In this document: piece after piece, positions 7,889 to 16,725 of the stretch | How positions within the stretch are numbered: position 1 is the first letter of the stretch | How the letters are laid out: each line of letters opens with the position of its first letter | NCBI GenBank assembly: GCA_963703385.1 | Contig: OY969816.1 | Location: 1,116,001-1,180,000, forward strand | Length of the DNA: 64,000 bases | Source: Rhodoblastus sp963703385 | Lineage (GTDB): Bacteria > Pseudomonadota > Alphaproteobacteria > Rhizobiales > Beijerinckiaceae | Reading direction: 5' to 3' | Notes under the pieces: model-generated | What the model saw: the letters and a program-made list of their open reading frames with translations, nothing else | What the model was told of the DNA's origin: nothing | Databases searched by the model: none | Translations under genes and position numbers: made by a program

Positions 7889-8585
7889 TCAGCCTGATCA
7901 AGGCTGGCGCGCGCATCGCCGCTGAAACCGCCAAGGGCCAAGGCCAGCGGATCGCGAACCGGAGTTTTCAGCGGCCGTCCCTGCGCCGCCAGAGTCCGAC
8001 GATAAGTCCAAGCCCGCGGCCAGCGCTACGGCCGCGAGAAGGCGGCGTCGGGCCGTTATTCGCGGCCATCGTGGGCGGGATCGATTTCGGCGCCGGACGT
8101 CAATTCATCTTTCGGGATGGGAAAGCCGGCGACGATCAGGCGCGCCGCATTTTCTCGCGCCGCAATATCTCAGGACAAAAGCAAGGCAAACTATGGCGCC
8201 AAAACATGGTGTTGATCGGCCGTTCCGGCGATGGAACCATTGAGATTTCGCATTTTATTCTCAACAGGCCCGCGCAGGCCAATCTGCTCCATTGACTCGC
8301 CTGAAGTATCCGCCAGGTGGAAGAATGCTGGAGCTCATTGTTTCGACGCATATTCTTGTCCAAAAAGTCTGCAAAGTCTGGGGAATATGCGCGCGTGAGA
8401 GCGCGCGGTCGCCGAACGTCGGAACTCGAGCAAGGAGGTCTTGGAACCTTATGGCGCAGCCGGCAGTTTGGTCGTGGCGAATGACGTCGCGGGAATGAGT
8501 GCGCTTGCGTTGGCAAGCGCGGCGGCATCCCGCGTTTTCGAATGTCCTCGACCAGAGCTGGTGTCGGAAAGCGGCGAGGCGGAAG
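7889..8585. other. 697-bp region without a supported gene
   Basis: Open frames here have no recognisable protein content. The only structure I can support is a palindromic repeat copy at 8333-8390, listed separately. Confidence 0.5.
8333..8390 (-). repeat. Interspersed palindromic repeat, copy A
   Basis: Inverted copy of the element also found at 16664-16725, 29571-29670 and 60111-60210. It has the internal palindrome around CAGACTTTTTGGACAAG and ends with the inverted ATATTC motifs. It is closest to copy B (shared TTGCAGACTTTTTGGACAAG). Confidence 0.75.
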
Positions 8586-9176
8586 GTGGCCCACAAAATC
8601 CTTGTTTTCTATGGCTCCTATCGGTCGAACCGGATGGGCGTCCGACTGGCGGACTTCATCGTCGCAGGGCTTCGTGCGCGCGGCGACACCGCCGAACTCA
8701 TTGATGCAAAAGACGTCAATCTGCCCATGCTGGACCGGATGTATAAAGAATATCCGCAGGGTTCAGCTCCACCCGCCATGGAAGCTCTGGCGTCGAAAAT
8801 TCGCGCCGCTGACGCTTTCGTCTTCATCGTGGGCGAATATAACTGGGGGGTGCAGCCGGGCCTGAAGAACCTGACGGATCATTACCTTGAAGAATGGTTC
8901 TGGCGCCCCGCCGCCATCGCTAGCTATTCGGCCGGACGTTTTTCAGGGGCGCGGTCGAGCGTCGCCTGGCACGGCATCCTGTCCGAAATGGACATGGTCG
9001 TGATTTCAAGCATTCTGGCAGTTGGGCCGATCGCGGAAACGCTGAGCCCGGACGGCGCTCCAACCGGCTCGCCCGGAAAAGCGCTGGAGCACGCTTTCCC
9101 CCGGTTCGCGGATGATCTGGCCTGGTGGACCGAGGCCGCCAGGACGCAAAGGGCTCGCCGCCCGCCGCCCTATTGA
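8586..9176 (+). CDS. NADPH-dependent FMN reductase-family protein
   Basis: Flavodoxin-like fold oxidoreductase of about 196 residues. It opens with HKILVFYGSYRSNRMGVRLADF, the phosphate-binding loop pattern of NADPH:FMN reductases, and contains FIVGEYNWGVQPGLKNLTDH, the second conserved flavin-site segment. The GTG at 8586 was chosen because the family N-terminus begins right after it and GAGGCGGAAG precedes it. A 130-bp, highly similar internal fragment of this gene lies at 20354-20483. The gene is followed by a decayed SnoaL-like fragment. The substrate is not predictable. Confidence 0.8.
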   Translation: MAHKILVFYGSYRSNRMGVRLADFIVAGLRARGDTAELIDAKDVNLPMLDRMYKEYPQGSAPPAMEALASKIRAADAFVFIVGEYNWGVQPGLKNLTDHYLEEWFWRPAAIASYSAGRFSGARSSVAWHGILSEMDMVVISSILAVGPIAETLSPDGAPTGSPGKALEHAFPRFADDLAWWTEAARTQRARRPPPY

Positions 9177-9238
9177 TCGGCGCGCCGAGCAACGCCGGCG
9201 TCCTGTGGCCACGCCAACATTGTTCGGAGCCGGTGGAC

Positions 9239-9365
9239 GAGAATGGGCGATACCGTGAGCATCAGGGAGTTCCTCGATGGGAAGGCGGCCCGCGAGACAC
9301 AGAATTTCGGCGGTCCGTGCGAACCGGGGTTTTCGCGCGCGGAATGGGTGGAATGGGTGGAGTAG
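9239..9365 (+). pseudogene. Remnant of SnoaL-like protein (C-terminal end)
   Basis: The frame GDTVSIREFLDGKAARETQ...FSRAEWVEWVE aligns with the last about 40 residues of the intact SnoaL-like protein at 21199-21579 (YTVSIMEFIDGKVARETQYF...). The upstream part is missing or out of frame. It lies directly after the FMN reductase gene. Confidence 0.65.
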
Positions 9366-9414
9366 CCCATCAGCATTGGCGACTGAACGGCCTGCGATTG
9401 GCCAAGTATGGCGC

Positions 9415-10704
9415 ATGACCGCCGTCAGCCGGCGCCGCGCCGCCGCCATGGTGGCGGTGGGGCTGTCCACCGTGGTCGAATGGTATGATTTTACGCTCTG
9501 TCTCTATTTCGCGCCAACCTTGGCGCGCGTGTTCTTTGGCCGGGATGACATGGCGCTGGGCAAGACGCTGGCCGGCTTCGCCATCGCCTATCTGATGCGG
9601 CCGTTCGGCGCCATCCTGTTCGGTCTGTTCGGCGACCGGCGCGGCCGGCGGCCGACGCTGCTGGCGTCGATGGCGGCGATGACGCTGGCAATGCTGTGCC
9701 TGGCCATGCTGCCAACCCACGCCCAAGTCGGCTCGATGGCGGGCGTGGGGCTGATCCTGATGCGATGCGTCATGGGATTCAGCATCGGGGGCGAATATAT
9801 CGCCGTTGTCGCTTATCTCTATGAAAGCGCGCCATTTCACCGAAGGGGTCTTGTCACGTCCCTTGCGGCGGCGACGAGTGAGATTGGCGGCTTGCTGGCT
9901 GTCGGCTCCTGCGCGATCCTGGCGCGCAACCTCGATGTCGCGCAGCTTGACGCTTGGGGATGGAGGATTCCGTTCCTGTTTGGCGGAGCGCTGGCGGGCG
10001 CGGTCTGGCTTGCGCGCAACATCATTGTGGAAACGCCGTTTTTCGACCGACAGAACGTCGGCGCCACCGCCGCGATCCGGCCGCTGATCCAGGTCCTGCG
10101 CAACGAAGCGCGAGGCATTGCGCTGGGCTTCGTCATTTCGGCTCTGGGATCCGTCACCTATTACGTCGGCATTACCTACGTCCCCTCTTTCCTCGCGACG
10201 GTTGGACGGGGCAACGAGGCTCAGGCGCTGGAATTTTCCACCATCGCGGCGCTGGTCGTCATTGCGGTGACGCCATGTTTTGGCTGGCTTTCCGATCTTG
10301 CCGGGCGCAAACCTGTCTTGCTCGGCCTTTGTCTCGCGTGCGTCGTTCTTCCGATCGCGATGTTTTATTTGATCGCCAGCGGCTCCACCGAGGCCACGAT
10401 CGCCGGCGTCGTTGTTCTGGCGGCTCTCGGCGGCGGCGTCAGCGCGGTCGGCGCGGCGGCGACCGCCGAACAATTTTCCGGAGCGGTGCGTCTGAGCGGT
10501 CTCGCCTTGGGCGCCACCACGGCGACGGCTCTGTTCGGCGGAGCGGCGCCCTTTGTCGTCCACGCTGTGCAAAAGTTGACGGGCGTCGCCGAAATACCCG
10601 GCATGATCATCGCGGCGGTTGCGGCGTGCATTGGCTTGACGCTTGCAGTTTTCCTGCCGCATTCGCTCGGATCGGCGGCGCCGGATCGCCACAACTCGGC
10701 CTGA
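9415..10704 (+). CDS. MFS transporter, metabolite:H+ symporter type
   Basis: 429-residue inner-membrane transporter with about 12 hydrophobic segments. It shows the MHS-subfamily signature: VVEWYDFTLCLYFAPTLA in helix 1, the loop motif GLFGDRRGRRPTLL between helices 2 and 3, and RCVMGFSIGGEYIA in helix 4. Related proteins (ProP, KgtP, ShiA) import osmolytes, dicarboxylates or shikimate by proton symport; the substrate here cannot be told. The ATG at 9415 starts just before the first helix; the longer upstream frame overlaps the SnoaL remnant. No clear ribosome site is visible. Confidence 0.85.
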   Translation: MTAVSRRRAAAMVAVGLSTVVEWYDFTLCLYFAPTLARVFFGRDDMALGKTLAGFAIAYLMRPFGAILFGLFGDRRGRRPTLLASMAAMTLAMLCLAMLPTHAQVGSMAGVGLILMRCVMGFSIGGEYIAVVAYLYESAPFHRRGLVTSLAAATSEIGGLLAVGSCAILARNLDVAQLDAWGWRIPFLFGGALAGAVWLARNIIVETPFFDRQNVGATAAIRPLIQVLRNEARGIALGFVISALGSVTYYVGITYVPSFLATVGRGNEAQALEFSTIAALVVIAVTPCFGWLSDLAGRKPVLLGLCLACVVLPIAMFYLIASGSTEATIAGVVVLAALGGGVSAVGAAATAEQFSGAVRLSGLALGATTATALFGGAAPFVVHAVQKLTGVAEIPGMIIAAVAACIGLTLAVFLPHSLGSAAPDRHNSA

Positions 10705-11122
10705 GCCCAACGAAGGTCCGCGTTGGGTGAGACGCAGACGCTGGCAGAGATTGGCGCCCGATTTCGGCGCCGACCAAAGCATGGATCCGACATCTGTTCC
10801 CCGGTCTCTGCGGCTCACTGGCGCTGGGATCGGAATGAGTTGGCGGTCATCAATTCAAGGCTGACATCAAGGGATCGGCGTGCGCACTCTGGCTTCGGCG
10901 GTTACGAAACCGTCAAGGCGCGCGACCAACGATTCGAATGGGCTTGCAATCCGGTCTTCATCGGCCGCCGGCGCGCCAACCGCCCGGCTGGGGGCGCCGC
11001 CGCGGCGCCGAAGCCGGACCGGCGTCGCCTTTCGCCGGTCGGCATGGCGCGCTATGGAGCCAAACGCCGGCGTCGGGCGTTGAGGAGGAGTTCCCGCCTT
11101 TCAACCTTGCGCAGGAGCGGTG
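10705..11122. other. 418-bp region without a recognised gene
   Basis: It lies between the MFS gene and the GH15 gene. Short open frames have no recognisable content. I see no clear terminator or repeat. Confidence 0.45.
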
Positions 11123-12946
11123 ATGTCAACCCGCATCGAAGACTATGGCGTCATCGGCAATTGCGAAACCCTGGCGTTGGTGTCGCGCGCCGGCTCGATC
11201 GACTGGCTGGGTTTGCCGCGCTTCGATAGTCCCGCCTGTTTCGCGGCGCTGCTCGGCGGCCCCCGCAACGGACGCTGGCTGATCGCGCCAGCTGACGACG
11301 GATTTCGGGCGACGCGCCGCTATCTCGGCGACACGATGATCCTGGAAACCACTTTCGAGACCGAAACGGGCGCGGCCTGCGTGATCGACCTGATGACGCG
11401 GCGCGACGGGATCGCCGATCTCGTGCGGATCGTGCGCGGCCTGCGCGGCGCCGTCGCCATGCGCACAGAACTGATCGTGCGCTTCGATTACGGATCGATC
11501 ACGCCCTGGGTGTCGCGCCAGGCGGACGAACGCCTGCAATTGATCGGCGGTCCGGAGCGGTTGTTGCTCCAGTCGCAGATTCCTTTGCGCGGCGAGAATT
11601 TCAGCACGGTCGGCGAGTTCGAAGTCGCGGCCGGCGACGAAATCGGGTTCTCGCTGAACTGGACGCCGTCGTGGCGCGCGGCGCCGCCGGCGCTGCCACC
11701 GAACGAAGCGCTGGCGCAGGCGGAAGCTTTCTGGTCGGAATGGTCGGCGCGCTTCAAGGGCGCCGGGCCGTGGTCGTGCGACGTCATGCGTTCGCTCCTG
11801 ATCCTGAAGGCGCTGTCGCATCGCAAGACCGGCGGCATTGTCGCCGCCGGCACCACGTCGCTGCCGGAAAAAATCGGCGGGCGGCGCAACTGGGACTATC
11901 GCTTCTGCTGGCTGCGCGACGCCGCCTTCACGCTCTATGCGCTGCTCGGCTCGGGCTATGTCGAGGAGGCGGAAGCCTGGCGGAACTGGCTGCTGCGCGC
12001 CGCCGCCGGCAGTCCCGACGACTTGCAGATCATGTATGGCGTCGCCGGCGAGCGTCGCCTGCAGGAAATAGAGCTGCCCTGGTTGGCGGGTTATGAGTCG
12101 TCGTCGCCGGTTCGCGTCGGCAATGCGGCGGCGGATCAGCTGCAACTCGACGTCTATGGCGAGGTCCTCGACGCTTTCTATGTCGCGCGCCAGGCCGGCT
12201 TGCCTTACGACGCCGCGAGCTGGGGGCTGGAATGCGCGCTCGTCGGCCATCTCGAAAATGTCTGGGAACAGCCTGACGAGGGCATCTGGGAAGTGCGCGG
12301 CGGCCGCCGGCATTTCACCCATTCGAAAGTCATGGCCTGGGTCGCCTTCGACCGCGCCTTGCGTTCCGCCGAGGAGTTCGGCCTCGACGCCCCGGTCGAG
12401 CGATGGCGGAAAGCGCGCGACGCGATCCACGCCCAGGTTTGCGAAAAGGGATTTGACCGGGAGCGGAATTCTTTCGTGCAATCCTATGGGGCCAAGGTGG
12501 TTGACGCCAGCCTGCTGCTGATCGCCATTGTCGGCTTCCTGCCGGCGTCCGATCCGCGCATTCAAGGCACGCTGGCGGCGATCGAGCGCGATCTGGCGCG
12601 CGACGGATTCGTGCGCAGATATGACGACGACGATTGCGTTGACGGTCTCGTTCCCGGCGAAGGGGCTTTTCTCGCCTGCAGCTTCTGGCTCGCCGACAAT
12701 TATGTCCTGCAGGGACGCCACAAGGAAGCGCGCGAACTGTTCGAACGCCTCCTGGCGCTGCGCAACGACCTTGGCCTGCTGGCGGAACAATATGATCCCG
12801 CCAGCAGGCGGCAGCTGGGCAATTTTCCGCAGGCCCTTTCCCATCTGGCGCTGATCGGCACGGCCCGCAACCTGCTCGGGCAGGAGGGGCCGGCGCACCA
12901 GCGCTGCCAGCGCAAGCGGGGCGCTGCATCGGACGCGGCCGAATGA
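11123..12946 (+). CDS. Glycoside hydrolase family 15 protein (glucoamylase/trehalase-like)
   Basis: 607-residue cytosolic enzyme without a signal peptide. The N-terminal beta-sandwich begins IEDYGVIGNCETLALVSRAG and SIDWLGLPRFDSPACF, as in bacterial GH15 proteins. The (alpha/alpha)6 barrel shows RRNWDYRFCWLRDAAFTLYA and, near the end, DGLVPGEGAFLACSFWLADN, which holds a probable catalytic Glu. By family it releases glucose from alpha-glucans or hydrolyses trehalose. The ATG at 11123 follows CAGGAG. It converges on the pentose-phosphate operon, whose substrate its product could feed after phosphorylation. Confidence 0.87.
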   Translation: MSTRIEDYGVIGNCETLALVSRAGSIDWLGLPRFDSPACFAALLGGPRNGRWLIAPADDGFRATRRYLGDTMILETTFETETGAACVIDLMTRRDGIADLVRIVRGLRGAVAMRTELIVRFDYGSITPWVSRQADERLQLIGGPERLLLQSQIPLRGENFSTVGEFEVAAGDEIGFSLNWTPSWRAAPPALPPNEALAQAEAFWSEWSARFKGAGPWSCDVMRSLLILKALSHRKTGGIVAAGTTSLPEKIGGRRNWDYRFCWLRDAAFTLYALLGSGYVEEAEAWRNWLLRAAAGSPDDLQIMYGVAGERRLQEIELPWLAGYESSSPVRVGNAAADQLQLDVYGEVLDAFYVARQAGLPYDAASWGLECALVGHLENVWEQPDEGIWEVRGGRRHFTHSKVMAWVAFDRALRSAEEFGLDAPVERWRKARDAIHAQVCEKGFDRERNSFVQSYGAKVVDASLLLIAIVGFLPASDPRIQGTLAAIERDLARDGFVRRYDDDDCVDGLVPGEGAFLACSFWLADNYVLQGRHKEARELFERLLALRNDLGLLAEQYDPASRRQLGNFPQALSHLALIGTARNLLGQEGPAHQRCQRKRGAASDAAE

Positions 12947-13001
12947 CCGCGTCAGCGACGCATCCAGGCAGGAATCCGTTGACCGGCTGGGGAATTCCGT
13001 C

Positions 13002-13730
13002 TCAGGGTCCCGCCGCCGCGGCGTCGGCGAACAGGACGAACTCGCCCGCAGGGCGCAAATGCGCCGCGGGAATCGCCGCGTCTGCGCGCAAAAGCCGGGC
13101 CACGGCCTCGCGCTTTTCCGCGCCCGTGACCAGGAAGGCCACGCGCGCGCTGCTCTCCAGCGCGGGAAAAGTCAAAGTGACGCGCGGCTCCGGCGCGACG
13201 CCGACAATCGCGGCGACCCAGCGCTCGCGCTCCCTCAGCGTCGGCGAACCGGGAAACAGGGAGGCGGTATGGCCGTCGCGCCCCAGTCCGAGCAAGGTCG
13301 CATCGAACAGCGGCCGCCGCTCAACGAGGCGGTCCGCGCCATAGAAGGATTTCAATTCGCGCTCATAAGCCAGCGCCGCCGCCTCGGGCGTGGGCGCCTC
13401 GGTCGGAACGGGGTGGATGTTGGCGGCCGGGATCGGCGCCCGCGCGAGCAGCGATTTCCGCGCCATGCGAAAATTGCTGCGGATGTCGTCATGCGGCGCA
13501 AAACGCTCGTCGCCCCAGAACCAGTGTGTTTGCGACCAGGGAAAGGCCCCGCGAAAAAGCGGCGTCGCCAGGACCTCGTAAAGCCTTCGCGGCGTCGATC
13601 CGCCGGAAAGACAGATGGCGAAGCGCCCCTGCCGCGCAGCGGCCGCCGCCGTCAGCCAATCGGCGACGCGAGCCGCCAGAGCGTCGGGGTCGGCGAGAAT
13701 TTCAAGCCTCGGGGCGGCGTGCGCGGTCAT
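13002..13730 (-). CDS. pgl: 6-phosphogluconolactonase
   Basis: 242-residue cytosolic enzyme that hydrolyses 6-phosphogluconolactone, the second step of the oxidative pentose phosphate route. Diagnostic segments are AICLSGGSTPRRLYEVL, HWFWGDERFAPHDDIRSNF and LLGLGRDGHTASLFPGS. The start overlaps the stop of the preceding HAD remnant (ATGA), so translation is probably coupled. It is the last gene of the tkt-tal-gnd-zwf operon. Confidence 0.93.
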   Translation of the reverse strand: MTAHAAPRLEILADPDALAARVADWLTAAAAARQGRFAICLSGGSTPRRLYEVLATPLFRGAFPWSQTHWFWGDERFAPHDDIRSNFRMARKSLLARAPIPAANIHPVPTEAPTPEAAALAYERELKSFYGADRLVERRPLFDATLLGLGRDGHTASLFPGSPTLRERERWVAAIVGVAPEPRVTLTFPALESSARVAFLVTGAEKREAVARLLRADAAIPAAHLRPAGEFVLFADAAAAGP

Positions 13731-13990
13731 GGGGCGCGCCGGCCCAGGATGTCACGTTCCATCGCCTTGGCGAAACCATCGTCGTCATTGCCGGCGGTCA
13801 CCGCCTTCGCCTGGGACTTCACCTCGTCGTCGGCGTCGCGGATCAGCCGATCGGTCGCGGCAGAGAACCAGGCGTCGAGGCCCCGGTCCAGCAGCCGCCG
13901 CAAGGCGTGCGGCGCCGCCGGGGCTTTCCGGCCGGCGACGACCGCGCCGTCGACATCGGTCAGGACGAGCGAGACGCGCGACCCTGTCAC
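13727..13990 (-). CDS. Truncated HAD-like protein within the pentose phosphate operon
   Basis: 87 residues. VSLVLTDVDGAVV resembles HAD phosphatase motif I (DxDGT/V), and LLDRGLDAWFSAATDR resembles the region up to motif II. The protein then jumps to AVTAGNDDDGFAKAMERDI, similar to the C-terminal part of cofactor-type HAD proteins. The cap and motif III core (about 150 residues) appear missing. The GTG start overlaps the zwf stop and the end overlaps the pgl start, both by 4 bp, so the frame has been kept in register with its neighbours. It could be an internally deleted phosphatase or a small functional protein. Confidence 0.5.
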   Translation of the reverse strand: MTGSRVSLVLTDVDGAVVAGRKAPAAPHALRRLLDRGLDAWFSAATDRLIRDADDEVKSQAKAVTAGNDDDGFAKAMERDILGRRAP

Positions 13991-15600
13991 GGCGACCTCC
14001 CGGAGGCGTCGGCGTCGAGCGGGCGCCAGGCCCGACCGGTGCGGCGCAGAAGGGCGTCGGCTTCGCGCGGTCCCGCGCTTCCCGACACATAGAGCGGCGG
14101 CGGCGCGTCCACGTCGCCCCAGGCGTCGAGCAGCGGCTGCACGATGCGCCAGGTCTGCTCCACCATGTCGTCGCGCATGAACAGGGTCGGGTCGCCGATC
14201 ATCACATCATAGAGAAGGGTTTCGTAACCGACATTGGCTTGCTGCGGAAACCAGTCACGGTAGTGGAAATCCATCCTGACCGGGGCCAGATCGATCTCCT
14301 GGCCCGGGCGCTTGACCTCGAACTGGAGCGAGACGCCTTCGTCCGGGGCGATGCGCAGCACCAGCCAGTTGGGCTGCAGGGCGTGAACCGGCGTGTCCTG
14401 GAACGCCGTATAGGGCGCCTGCTTGAAACGGATGGCGATTTCGGTGACCCGGCGCGACAGGTGTTTTCCGGTCCGCAGGTAGAAGGGCACGCCGGCCCAG
14501 CGCCAATTGTCGACGCCAAGCTCCAGCGCGACGTAGGTTTCGACGTTTGAATCGGGCGCGACGTTCTCTTCCTCGCGGTAAGGTTTCGCCGGCTTGCCCA
14601 GAACCTGTCCGGCGCCATATTGGCCGCGCGCCGCGCGCTCCGGCTTCGCGCAAGGCATGGCGCAGAGCACGTCGGCTCGTTTCGACAGAATGGCGGCGGC
14701 GGAAAAGCCGACCGGCGGCTCCATCGCCACCATCGACAGCAGCGAGAGCAGGTGATTGGGCGCCATGTCGCGCAAGGCGCCGGTCGCCTCGTAGAATTTC
14801 CCGCGCTTTTCGGCGCCAACCGTCTCCGTCGCGGTGATCTGCACATGGTCGATGCGGTCGCGGTTCCAGATCGGTTCGAACAGGCCGTTGCCGAAGCGAA
14901 ACGCCAGAATGCTCTGGACAATGTCCTTGCCGAGAAAATGGTCGATGCGGAAGATCTGGTCTTCCTGCAGGCGGCGCCGGATGCGGGCGTTCAGCGCGCG
15001 CGCCGAGTCGAGACTGTGGCCGAAGGGTTTTTCGATCACCACGCGGCGCCAGAATTTCGGCCGGCCGTCCTCGTCCCGCGCCTGTTCGATCAGACTCGCT
15101 TTGGCGAGCTGCTCGACCACAGTACAGAAAAACCGGTCGGCGATCGCCAGATAGAAAATCACATTGCCGCCGGTCCTGCGGATCATTTCGGGCTGGGCGA
15201 GGATATCGCCCAGTCGCCGGTAAAGTTCAGGTTCGTTGAGGTCCCCGTCGACAAAGACCACCCTGTGCGCCAGCCTTTTCCATGCGGCCTGGTCGAAATG
15301 GACGCCGTCGAGCTCGGTCGCGGCGTTGCCGACGAAACCCTTCAGGGCGTCATGAAGCTGGTCGCGCCAGCTTTCCGTCGTCATCTTCCCGCGCGCGACG
15401 CCGATCAGGGTGAAATCCTCGGGCAGAACCCTGGTGCGCGACAGATTGTAAAGCGCCGGGGTCACGAGGCGGCGTGTAAGGTCGCCGGTCGCGCCGAACA
15501 GCACCATCGCGCAGGGGTCGGCGGGCCGGAGCTGGCGCCGGGGCGAAGGCGCCGCTTCCGGCGCGGCCCGCGGCGTGGATTTGGCGCGATCCTCGAGCAC
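13987..15600 (-). CDS. zwf: Glucose-6-phosphate 1-dehydrogenase
   Basis: 537-residue cytosolic NAD(P)-dependent enzyme, the entry step of the oxidative pentose phosphate and Entner-Doudoroff routes. Motifs: VLFGATGDLTRRL (dinucleotide loop, about 33-45), VIEKPFGHSLDSA and RIDHFLGKDIVQ (active-site His and substrate Lys). The protein is about 30 residues longer than usual because of a Pro/Ala-rich N-terminal extension from a GTG start at 15600; a later start cannot be excluded. It begins 6 bp after gnd ends. Confidence 0.93.
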   Translation of the reverse strand: MLEDRAKSTPRAAPEAAPSPRRQLRPADPCAMVLFGATGDLTRRLVTPALYNLSRTRVLPEDFTLIGVARGKMTTESWRDQLHDALKGFVGNAATELDGVHFDQAAWKRLAHRVVFVDGDLNEPELYRRLGDILAQPEMIRRTGGNVIFYLAIADRFFCTVVEQLAKASLIEQARDEDGRPKFWRRVVIEKPFGHSLDSARALNARIRRRLQEDQIFRIDHFLGKDIVQSILAFRFGNGLFEPIWNRDRIDHVQITATETVGAEKRGKFYEATGALRDMAPNHLLSLLSMVAMEPPVGFSAAAILSKRADVLCAMPCAKPERAARGQYGAGQVLGKPAKPYREEENVAPDSNVETYVALELGVDNWRWAGVPFYLRTGKHLSRRVTEIAIRFKQAPYTAFQDTPVHALQPNWLVLRIAPDEGVSLQFEVKRPGQEIDLAPVRMDFHYRDWFPQQANVGYETLLYDVMIGDPTLFMRDDMVEQTWRIVQPLLDAWGDVDAPPPLYVSGSAGPREADALLRRTGRAWRPLDADASGRSP

Positions 15601-15606
15601 GGGCTT

Positions 15607-16650
15607 TTACTCCGCGACATTCCTTGCGACATGTTCCGCGGCTTCCGCCGGCTCCGCGTCCGGTTCCGCCGACGGGCGGCTTTCGACATGGCCGCCGAAG
15701 CCCTTCCGCATGGCGGACAGCATTTTGTCGCCGAAATCATGCTCCTGCCGCGAGCGGAACCGGACATAGAGCGCGCTGGAAATCACATGGGCCGGAACCG
15801 ATTCCTCGATCGCCGCCTCGACGGTCCAGCGCCCCTCGCCCGAATCCTGGACAAAGCCGGAAAAATTGTCGAGCCGCGGGTCGCGGGCGAGGGCCGCGGC
15901 GCCGAGATCGAGCAGCCAGGACGAAATCACGCTGCCGCGCCGCCAGACCTCGGCAATATCGGGAAGGTTCAGATCGTAGCGCTCGTCCTCGGGCAGCTCC
16001 TTCGCGTCCTTGTTGCGCAGGATGTCGAAACCTTCGGCATAGGCCTGCATCAATCCATATTCGATGCCGTTATGGACCATTTTGACGAAATGGCCGGCGC
16101 CCGTCGGACCGGCGTGGATATAGCCGCGCTCGGCGCGGGGATCGCGGCCTTCACGGCCGGGCGTGGGCGGGATGTCCCCCTTGCCAGGGGCCAGAGCGGC
16201 GAAAATCGGATCGAGCCGGGTGACCGCGTCCTTCGCGCCGCCGATCATCAAGCAATAACCGCGTTCAAGGCCCCAGACGCCGCCGGACACGCCGCAATCG
16301 ACATAAGCGACGCCGTTGCGAGCCAAGGTTTTGCCGCGGGCGATGTCGTCCTTATAGAACGAATTGCCGCCATCGACGACGATATCGCCCGGCTCCAGCA
16401 GCGCGGCGAGACTTTGCACCGTCTCCTCGGTCGCCCGGCCCGCCGGCAGCATCAGCCACAGCGCGCGGGGCCGCTCCCCGAGCGTCGTCACCAATTCCGC
16501 CAGCGAAGCGGCCGCTGTGGCGCCTTCCTGCGCCAGCCGGTCGCGCGCCGCCGCCGCGCCGTCGAACACCACGCAGTCATGTCCCGCCTTCATCAGGCGC
16601 CGCGTCATATTGGCGCCCATCCGGCCAAGTCCGATCATGCCAATCTGCAT
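15607..16650 (-). CDS. gnd: 6-phosphogluconate dehydrogenase (decarboxylating), short form
   Basis: 347-residue cytosolic enzyme converting 6-phosphogluconate to ribulose 5-phosphate and CO2. The N-terminus MQIGMIGLGRMGANMTRRL is the Rossmann fold; VDCGVSGGVWGLERGY and GHFVKMVHNGIEYGLMQAY hold the substrate and catalytic Lys segments. The length fits the short (GndA/YqeC-type) branch. The start at 16650 follows GGGAAG and coincides with the family N-terminus; the frame stays open upstream through the repeat element. The C-tail is Glu/Ala-rich and unusual. Confidence 0.92.
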   Translation of the reverse strand: MQIGMIGLGRMGANMTRRLMKAGHDCVVFDGAAAARDRLAQEGATAAASLAELVTTLGERPRALWLMLPAGRATEETVQSLAALLEPGDIVVDGGNSFYKDDIARGKTLARNGVAYVDCGVSGGVWGLERGYCLMIGGAKDAVTRLDPIFAALAPGKGDIPPTPGREGRDPRAERGYIHAGPTGAGHFVKMVHNGIEYGLMQAYAEGFDILRNKDAKELPEDERYDLNLPDIAEVWRRGSVISSWLLDLGAAALARDPRLDNFSGFVQDSGEGRWTVEAAIEESVPAHVISSALYVRFRSRQEHDFGDKMLSAMRKGFGGHVESRPSAEPDAEPAEAAEHVARNVAE

Positions 16651-16663
16651 CTTCCCGCTCCCC

Positions 16664-16725
16664 AGAGCATATTCCCAAAAAGTTGCAGACTTTTTGGACA
16701 AGAATATGCGTTGAAACAATGCGCT
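16664..16725 (+). repeat. Interspersed palindromic repeat, copy B
   Basis: AGAGCATATTCCCAAAAAG followed by its imperfect inverse around CTTTTTGGACAAGAATATG. It sits between tal and gnd, and the tal stop codon lies at its right edge. Confidence 0.8.

Noticed and set aside
7885..8295. 136-codon open frame after the small membrane protein
   Set aside because: Low-complexity Arg/Pro composition, no ribosome site, no family resemblance.
11126..12898. 590-codon minus-strand frame opposite the GH15 gene
   Set aside because: Arg/Gln-rich antisense shadow; the plus frame is a clear GH15 protein.
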